NCBI GenBank assembly: GCA_002387725.1
Contig: DGKK01000027.1
Location: 21,958-30,852 of the forward strand
Origin: Nitrospirae bacterium UBA4572
Lineage (GTDB): Bacteria > Nitrospirota > Leptospirillia > Leptospirillales > Leptospirillaceae
Direction: 5' to 3'
DNA: 8,895 nt
Made by a program: the position numbers and the translations under genes. Under the pieces are notes generated by a model. It ran no database searches, had not been told where the DNA came from, and was given only the letters and a program-made list of their open reading frames with translations. Each line of letters begins with the position of its first letter. The stretch's first letter is position 1. Shown here piece after piece: positions 6,000 through 8,895 of this stretch.

Positions 6000-6377
6000 A
6001 TGGCAGATGAACCGCTCGATGAAGAGGCCCTGGCACGGGCCTGGGAAGAGGATCTGGCCAAAGGGGCGGCCGAGGAGGAGAAGGCTCCCGAGCCGGCTCT
6101 TCCCCGCACCCACGAGGCCCCCCTCTCCCTCGACTATCTCCTCGATGTCCCGCTGACGATTTCTGTTCGCGTGGGAGAGTCCCGCATGTTGATCAAGGAT
6201 CTTCTCCAGCTGGGACAGGGGTCGGTGGTGGAGCTGGACAAGCTGGCCGGCGAACCCATGGAGGTCCTGATCAATGACCAGCTGGTGGCCAGGGGGGATG
6301 TCGTTCTGGTGAATGACAAATATGGCATCCGGCTCACCGATATCGTGAGTCCCATTGACCGGGTCAAGAAGCTCTAA
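6000..6377 (+). CDS. fliN: Flagellar motor switch protein FliN
   Basis: The product has 125 residues, a normal FliN length. The N-terminal acidic helix (EEALARAWEEDLAKG) resembles the segment of FliN that in enterics binds the export protein FliH. After a Pro/Glu linker (25-42), residues 43-120 form the SpoA (surface presentation of antigens) domain: YLLDVPLTISVRVGES, LLQLGQGSVVELDKLAGEP, VLINDQLVARGDVVLVNDKY and GIRLTDIVSP, all family hallmarks. FliN forms the lower C-ring with FliM and FliG, sets rotation direction and docks the FliI-FliH complex. There is no second SpoA domain or FliM-like N terminus, so this is neither FliM nor a FliM-FliN fusion, and no FliY-type CheC region is present. 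Start ATG follows GGAGG; a longer form from GTG 5907 is less likely. Confidence 0.93.
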   Translation: MADEPLDEEALARAWEEDLAKGAAEEEKAPEPALPRTHEAPLSLDYLLDVPLTISVRVGESRMLIKDLLQLGQGSVVELDKLAGEPMEVLINDQLVARGDVVLVNDKYGIRLTDIVSPIDRVKKL

Positions 6378-6386
6378 CAAGGCAAT

Positions 6387-6442
6387 CCGGCTCACCGGCG
6401 GGTTGGGAGAGCCGGGAAATCACGCCGCCCCAGAGCGGGGCG
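6387..6442 (+). other. Two tandem hairpins in the fliN-fliO gap
   Basis: CCGGCTC (6387-6393) pairs perfectly with GAGCCGG (6409-6415) around a 15-base loop. CGCCCC (6426-6431) pairs with GGGGCG (6437-6442) around a five-base loop. Neither has a T tract, and the downstream genes belong to the same unit, so these are not obvious terminators. They could mark mRNA processing, pausing or differential stability between fliN and the export-gate genes. The second hairpin ends just before the ribosome binding site of fliO. Confidence 0.35.
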
Positions 6443-6447
6443 AACAT

Positions 6448-6452
6448 GGAGG
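6448..6452 (+). promoter_or_regulatory. Ribosome binding site that decides the fliO start
   Basis: GGAGG lies eight bases before ATG at 6461. An in-frame ATG five codons earlier (6446) overlaps this site and has only a weak GGGGCG, buried in a predicted hairpin, ahead of it. The later ATG is therefore preferred. Confidence 0.6.
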
Positions 6453-6460
6453 AAGAGGCA

Positions 6461-6958
6461 ATGATTACCCCGTCCCACGGACACGAGGTCAGCATGATGA
6501 TGATCGGGGCCAAGCTCCTGGGGTCGCTCATGTTTGTCCTGGCACTTTTTCTGGTGGGAGTCTGGCTGGTCCGGCTCCTCCAGCGACAGAAAATTCTGTC
6601 GCCCAAAAGAAGCGAGAACGAGATCGAGATCCGTTCCACGCGCAGCCTGGGTCCGAAGTCCCAGATTGCCCTGGTAAGCGTCGCAGGAAACTCCTTTCTG
6701 GTAGGAGTGGCCCCTTCGGGGATCTCTCTTCTGGGAAGGGTCGAGGAGGGAGTCTCCGGGCGTTCCCAGACGGCGGCGCCTCTACCCCCCCGGGCCTCGC
6801 AGGTCTCCCCCTCCGCTCCTCCGGTTCCTCCGGCTTCCCGGACCTCCTCCTCCGACCCTGTGTCTTTTGATGCGGCCGTTCGGGAGGCCCTTGATCGCAT
6901 CGGAGCCATTTCCCGCGAAAGAACGAGCCGTGAAAGGGCCCCTCGGTGGACCGTCTGA
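6461..6958 (+). CDS. fliO: Flagellar biosynthetic protein FliO
   Basis: The product has 165 residues from the preferred ATG (170 from 6446). A short N terminus precedes one membrane helix (about 15-40, GAKLLGSLMFVLALFLVGVW). The FliO cytoplasmic core follows: IEIRSTRSLGPKSQIALVSV then GNSFLVGVAPSGISLLGRV, matching the family pattern of a basic patch, LG-K..l.lv...g...l.G. A Pro/Ser/Ala-rich linker (about 105-130) and a final amphipathic, basic helix complete it. In Salmonella, FliO is a scaffold that promotes assembly of the FliP ring and is not part of the finished export gate. FliO is poorly conserved, so its position between fliN and fliP matters to the call. Its 3' end overlaps fliP by 13 bases. 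Confidence 0.85.
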   Translation: MITPSHGHEVSMMMIGAKLLGSLMFVLALFLVGVWLVRLLQRQKILSPKRSENEIEIRSTRSLGPKSQIALVSVAGNSFLVGVAPSGISLLGRVEEGVSGRSQTAAPLPPRASQVSPSAPPVPPASRTSSSDPVSFDAAVREALDRIGAISRERTSRERAPRWTV

Positions 6959-7764
6959 GACACAATCCTTCAGTTTATCGGAGGCTTCTCCCCTTGGGGT
7001 GGATGGGGCTGGGTCTCGGCCTCCTCCTCGTCTCCACCCTCCCGGCCCATGCCGATGGCGTGGCTCCCGTGGCCCCGGTGGCTCCTCTTCCCGACATCCA
7101 CCTGTCGTTTGGCAACGGGAACCCCGAGCCCTCCCAGGTGGCAATGACCGTCGAGCTCTTCCTCCTTCTCACGGTCCTTTCCCTGGCCCCCGCCATCCTG
7201 GTGATGATGACCTCCTTCACCCGGATCGTGGTGGTTCTCTCCTTTCTGCGGCAAGCTCTGGGGACGGCGCAGGTTCCTCCCAACCAGGTGATGGTCGGGC
7301 TTTCTCTCTTCCTGACCTTTTTCATCATGGCCCCGGTCTGGCAGACGATGAACAGGACGGCCATCCAGCCCTATCTGGCCAAGGAAATCGCTCCCGATGT
7401 CGCGTTGACCCGGGGAATGGCCCCGGTCAGGGACTTCATGTTCCGTCAGGTCCGAAAAAAGGATCTGGCCATGTTCGAACGGATCGCGCACCTTCCCGAG
7501 ACTCCGGCGAGCCGTGACGATATCCCGACCTATGTTTTGATTCCGGCCTTTGTGGTCAGCGAGCTCTCCACCGCCTTCGAGATGGGATTTCTGATCTATT
7601 TGCCCTTCCTCATTCTCGACGTGGTGGTCTCCTCCGTGCTGATGTCCATGGGCATGATGATGTTGCCTCCGACGGTGGTCTCGCTGCCGTTCAAGATCCT
7701 TCTCTTTGTCCTTGTGGACGGATGGAGCCTGATTGTGGGTTCCCTGGTCCAGAGCTTTCACTAG
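6946..7764 (+). CDS. fliP: Flagellar biosynthetic protein FliP
   Basis: The protein has 272 residues. A signal peptide (about 1-36, basic n-region, hydrophobic core, cleavage near AHA) fits the known processing of FliP. Conserved blocks include SLAPAILVMMTSFTRIVVVL, LRQALGTAQVPPNQVMVGLS, PTYVLIPAFVVSELSTAFEM and LPFKILLFVLVDGW. MGMMMLPP (235-242) contains the methionine cluster that forms the gate in structures of the FliPQR complex. FliP builds the pentameric core of the inner-membrane type III export gate with FliQ and FliR. Start choice: GTG 6946 keeps four arginines in the n-region; an in-frame TTG at 6994 has a better-spaced GGAGG but would leave the signal peptide without positive charge, so GTG is preferred. 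It overlaps fliO, suggesting coupling. Confidence 0.95.
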   Translation: MDRLRHNPSVYRRLLPLGWMGLGLGLLLVSTLPAHADGVAPVAPVAPLPDIHLSFGNGNPEPSQVAMTVELFLLLTVLSLAPAILVMMTSFTRIVVVLSFLRQALGTAQVPPNQVMVGLSLFLTFFIMAPVWQTMNRTAIQPYLAKEIAPDVALTRGMAPVRDFMFRQVRKKDLAMFERIAHLPETPASRDDIPTYVLIPAFVVSELSTAFEMGFLIYLPFLILDVVVSSVLMSMGMMMLPPTVVSLPFKILLFVLVDGWSLIVGSLVQSFH

Positions 7765-7782
7765 ACCGAAAGGAGTCCTTCC

Positions 7783-8052
7783 GTGGAGATCCAGACAGCG
7801 GTTGACCTGACCCATGAGGCGATGCGGATCGCCCTGGTGATTACGCTTCCGATCCTGCTCGTGAGCCTTGTGGTCGGAGTGGTCGTGAGCCTTCTCCAGG
7901 CGGTCACCCAGATTAACGAGATGACCCTCTCCTTTCTGCCCAAGGTGGCGGCAGTGGGGGGGGTTCTCCTGGCGTTGATGCCCTGGATGGTCCGTTTGAT
8001 GGTGGACTATACCCATGATGTCTTTGCCAGCCTTCCCGGCCTTGTGCGGTGA
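7783..8052 (+). CDS. fliQ: Flagellar biosynthetic protein FliQ
   Basis: The protein has 89 residues, the normal FliQ size. Two long hydrophobic helices (about 16-41 and 50-73) flank the conserved SLLQAVTQINEMTLSFLPK loop, with a preceding LVVGVVVS segment; this is diagnostic of FliQ/SpaQ proteins. In the export gate several FliQ hairpins wrap around the FliP-FliR core at the base of the rod. The start is GTG at 7783, preceded by AAGGAG (7769-7774) with good spacing; no ATG lies in the first positions. The stop TGA overlaps the fliR GTG as GTGA, so fliQ and fliR are probably translationally coupled. An eight-G run (7956-7963) lies in the second helix. Confidence 0.94.
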   Translation: MEIQTAVDLTHEAMRIALVITLPILLVSLVVGVVVSLLQAVTQINEMTLSFLPKVAAVGGVLLALMPWMVRLMVDYTHDVFASLPGLVR

Positions 8053-8858
8053 ATAGCCCGTTCCTCTCCCTCTTTTCCCTGTCGCGTTGGGACCCGGAGC
8101 TCTTCGTCCTGATCCTCGCCCGAACAAGCGGGGTTCTCATTGCCATGCCCGCCTTCAACTCGCGGGCCGTGCCGACGAAGGTGAAGGCCCTTGTGGCCGT
8201 GGCCCTTTCGGCCCTGCTCTTTCCGGTGGTGGGGGGTCGGGTGAACTTCCATGAAACCGGCTATGATGCCCTCCTGTTCTCCATCCTGACCGAATTTGTC
8301 GTCGGAGTCTCGATGGGGTTTGCCGCATACCTCGTCTTTGCCGCCGTGGCTCTGGCCGGACAGCTCGCCGGCGTCCAGGCAGGATTCGGGATTGTCGATG
8401 TGATCAATCCTTTGGGGGTGGCCGAAGTTCCCCTGCTCGGAAACTTTCAGACGCAGATTGCCTTCCTCATTTTTCTGGCGACAAATGCCCAGTATGCCAT
8501 GCTGTGGGCCCTGGCCCGCTCCTATGATGTGGTGGGGGTGGGAGGAGCAAGCTTTTCCGGGAGCTATTTTGCGGGGATCGCCCATCTCTTCGGCCGGATG
8601 ATGTCGCTTGGTCTGGTTCTTGCTTCTCCCTTCATCGTGGGGGGGGTGATCCTGAACCTTGTCCTGGGATTCCTCTCCAAGATGATGCCCCAGATGAACC
8701 TCATCTCCCTGGGGTTGCCGGTCATGGTGCTGGGGGGGCTGGTTCTCACGATCCTGGGGCTTCCCTTCCTGGGAACGGTCCTGGGAGAGGCGATGGGGCG
8801 GATCTCCCCGACCCTCGATGATCTTTTGAGAGTGATGGCGGACCATGGCGGACAATGA
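8049..8858 (+). CDS. fliR: Flagellar biosynthetic protein FliR
   Basis: The protein has 269 residues, typical for FliR (about 255-265), with six to seven hydrophobic segments. Family features are RTSGVLIAMPAFNSRAVPTK near residues 25-44, GQLAGVQAGFGIVDVINPLG (104-123), which corresponds to the loop region plugging the export pore in FliPQR structures, and ASPFIVGGVILNLVLGFLSK followed by PQMNLISLGLP (192-224). One FliR completes the FliP5-FliR1 core, combining FliP- and FliQ-like folds. The start is GTG overlapping the fliQ stop (GTGA). No strong Shine-Dalgarno sequence is apparent, consistent with coupled translation from fliQ. The last 14 bases overlap flhB. Poly-G runs occur at 8639-8646 (8) and 8732-8738 (7). 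Confidence 0.95.
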   Translation: MNSPFLSLFSLSRWDPELFVLILARTSGVLIAMPAFNSRAVPTKVKALVAVALSALLFPVVGGRVNFHETGYDALLFSILTEFVVGVSMGFAAYLVFAAVALAGQLAGVQAGFGIVDVINPLGVAEVPLLGNFQTQIAFLIFLATNAQYAMLWALARSYDVVGVGGASFSGSYFAGIAHLFGRMMSLGLVLASPFIVGGVILNLVLGFLSKMMPQMNLISLGLPVMVLGGLVLTILGLPFLGTVLGEAMGRISPTLDDLLRVMADHGGQ

Positions 8859-8895
8859 GAACGACGGACAGCTAAGGCAGGAAGAGCCGACAAGT
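8845..8895 (+). CDS. flhB: Flagellar biosynthetic protein FlhB, N-terminal fragment (cut by window edge)
   Basis: Only 17 codons are present and the frame is open to the end of the window. The peptide MADNENDGQLRQEEPTS resembles the start of FlhB proteins, which typically read MAE....EKTEEPTP before the first basic stretch. It begins 14 bases inside the fliR 3' end, and flhB is the usual gene after fliR. FlhB is the inner-membrane export-gate protein whose cytoplasmic domain is cleaved at NPTH and switches substrate class in response to FliK, encoded upstream here. The cleavage site lies outside the window. The call rests on a short peptide plus context. Confidence 0.8.
   Translation, partial: MADNENDGQLRQEEPTS

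Noticed and set aside
6970..8127. A long reverse-strand open frame of 385 codons opposite fliP and fliQ
   Set aside because: Its His/Gly/Asp-rich translation looks like the antisense of GC-rich membrane-protein codons and resembles no family. The + strand genes here are unmistakable.
8007..8855. A reverse-strand open frame opposite fliR
   Set aside because: It has the same His/Gly/Gln-rich shadow composition as the one opposite fliP, and fliR is clearly coding on the + strand.

Overview
The window is a GC-rich block of flagellar genes, all on the + strand and closely packed. Gene order is fliI (3' end only), fliJ, a motE/ylxF-like gene, fliK, flgD, flgE, then a 165-base gap, then fliL, fliN, fliO, fliP, fliQ, fliR and flhB (first 17 codons only). 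This is the widespread fliIJ-(ylxF)-fliK-flgD-flgE-...-fliL-(fliM)-fliN-fliOPQR-flhB arrangement of motile bacteria. The organism cannot be fixed from the sequence. FliL, a probable sigma-54 promoter and the gene order would suit a Gram-negative bacterium outside the enterics, and a Nitrospirota (Leptospirillum-like) or deltaproteobacterial-type origin is only a guess.

Bases 1-3785 hold the export ATPase end, its FliJ stalk partner, a secreted or membrane-anchored MotE-like protein, the hook-length ruler FliK and the hook cap FlgD. The genes are linked by overlaps or gaps of at most about 70 bases. Bases 3859-5235 encode the hook protein FlgE, preceded by a strong ribosome binding site. Together these genes build and measure the hook.

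Bases 5236-5400 are the only real regulatory gap. It contains a strong intrinsic terminator (stem 5267-5298 plus T tract) that ends the hook operon. This is followed within a few bases by a -24/-12 element matching the sigma-54 consensus, and then a short fliL leader with a small hairpin. The second transcription unit (5401 to beyond 8895) encodes FliL (stator-associated), FliN (C-ring) and the type III export gate FliO/P/Q/R plus FlhB. Translational overlaps (GTGA at fliQ/fliR, 13-14 bases at fliO/fliP and fliR/flhB) suggest coupled synthesis of the gate.

The main departures from the textbook arrangement are these: fliM is missing from its usual place between fliL and fliN; the sigma-54-type promoter sits directly behind the terminator; fliK carries a nine-G tract at which a one-base slip in either direction would remove the Gly/Ser-rich tail; and small ORFs bridge several gene junctions. 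I saw no CRISPR array, mobile element, tRNA, rRNA or exotic defence system. Apart from the points above this is an ordinary flagellar region.
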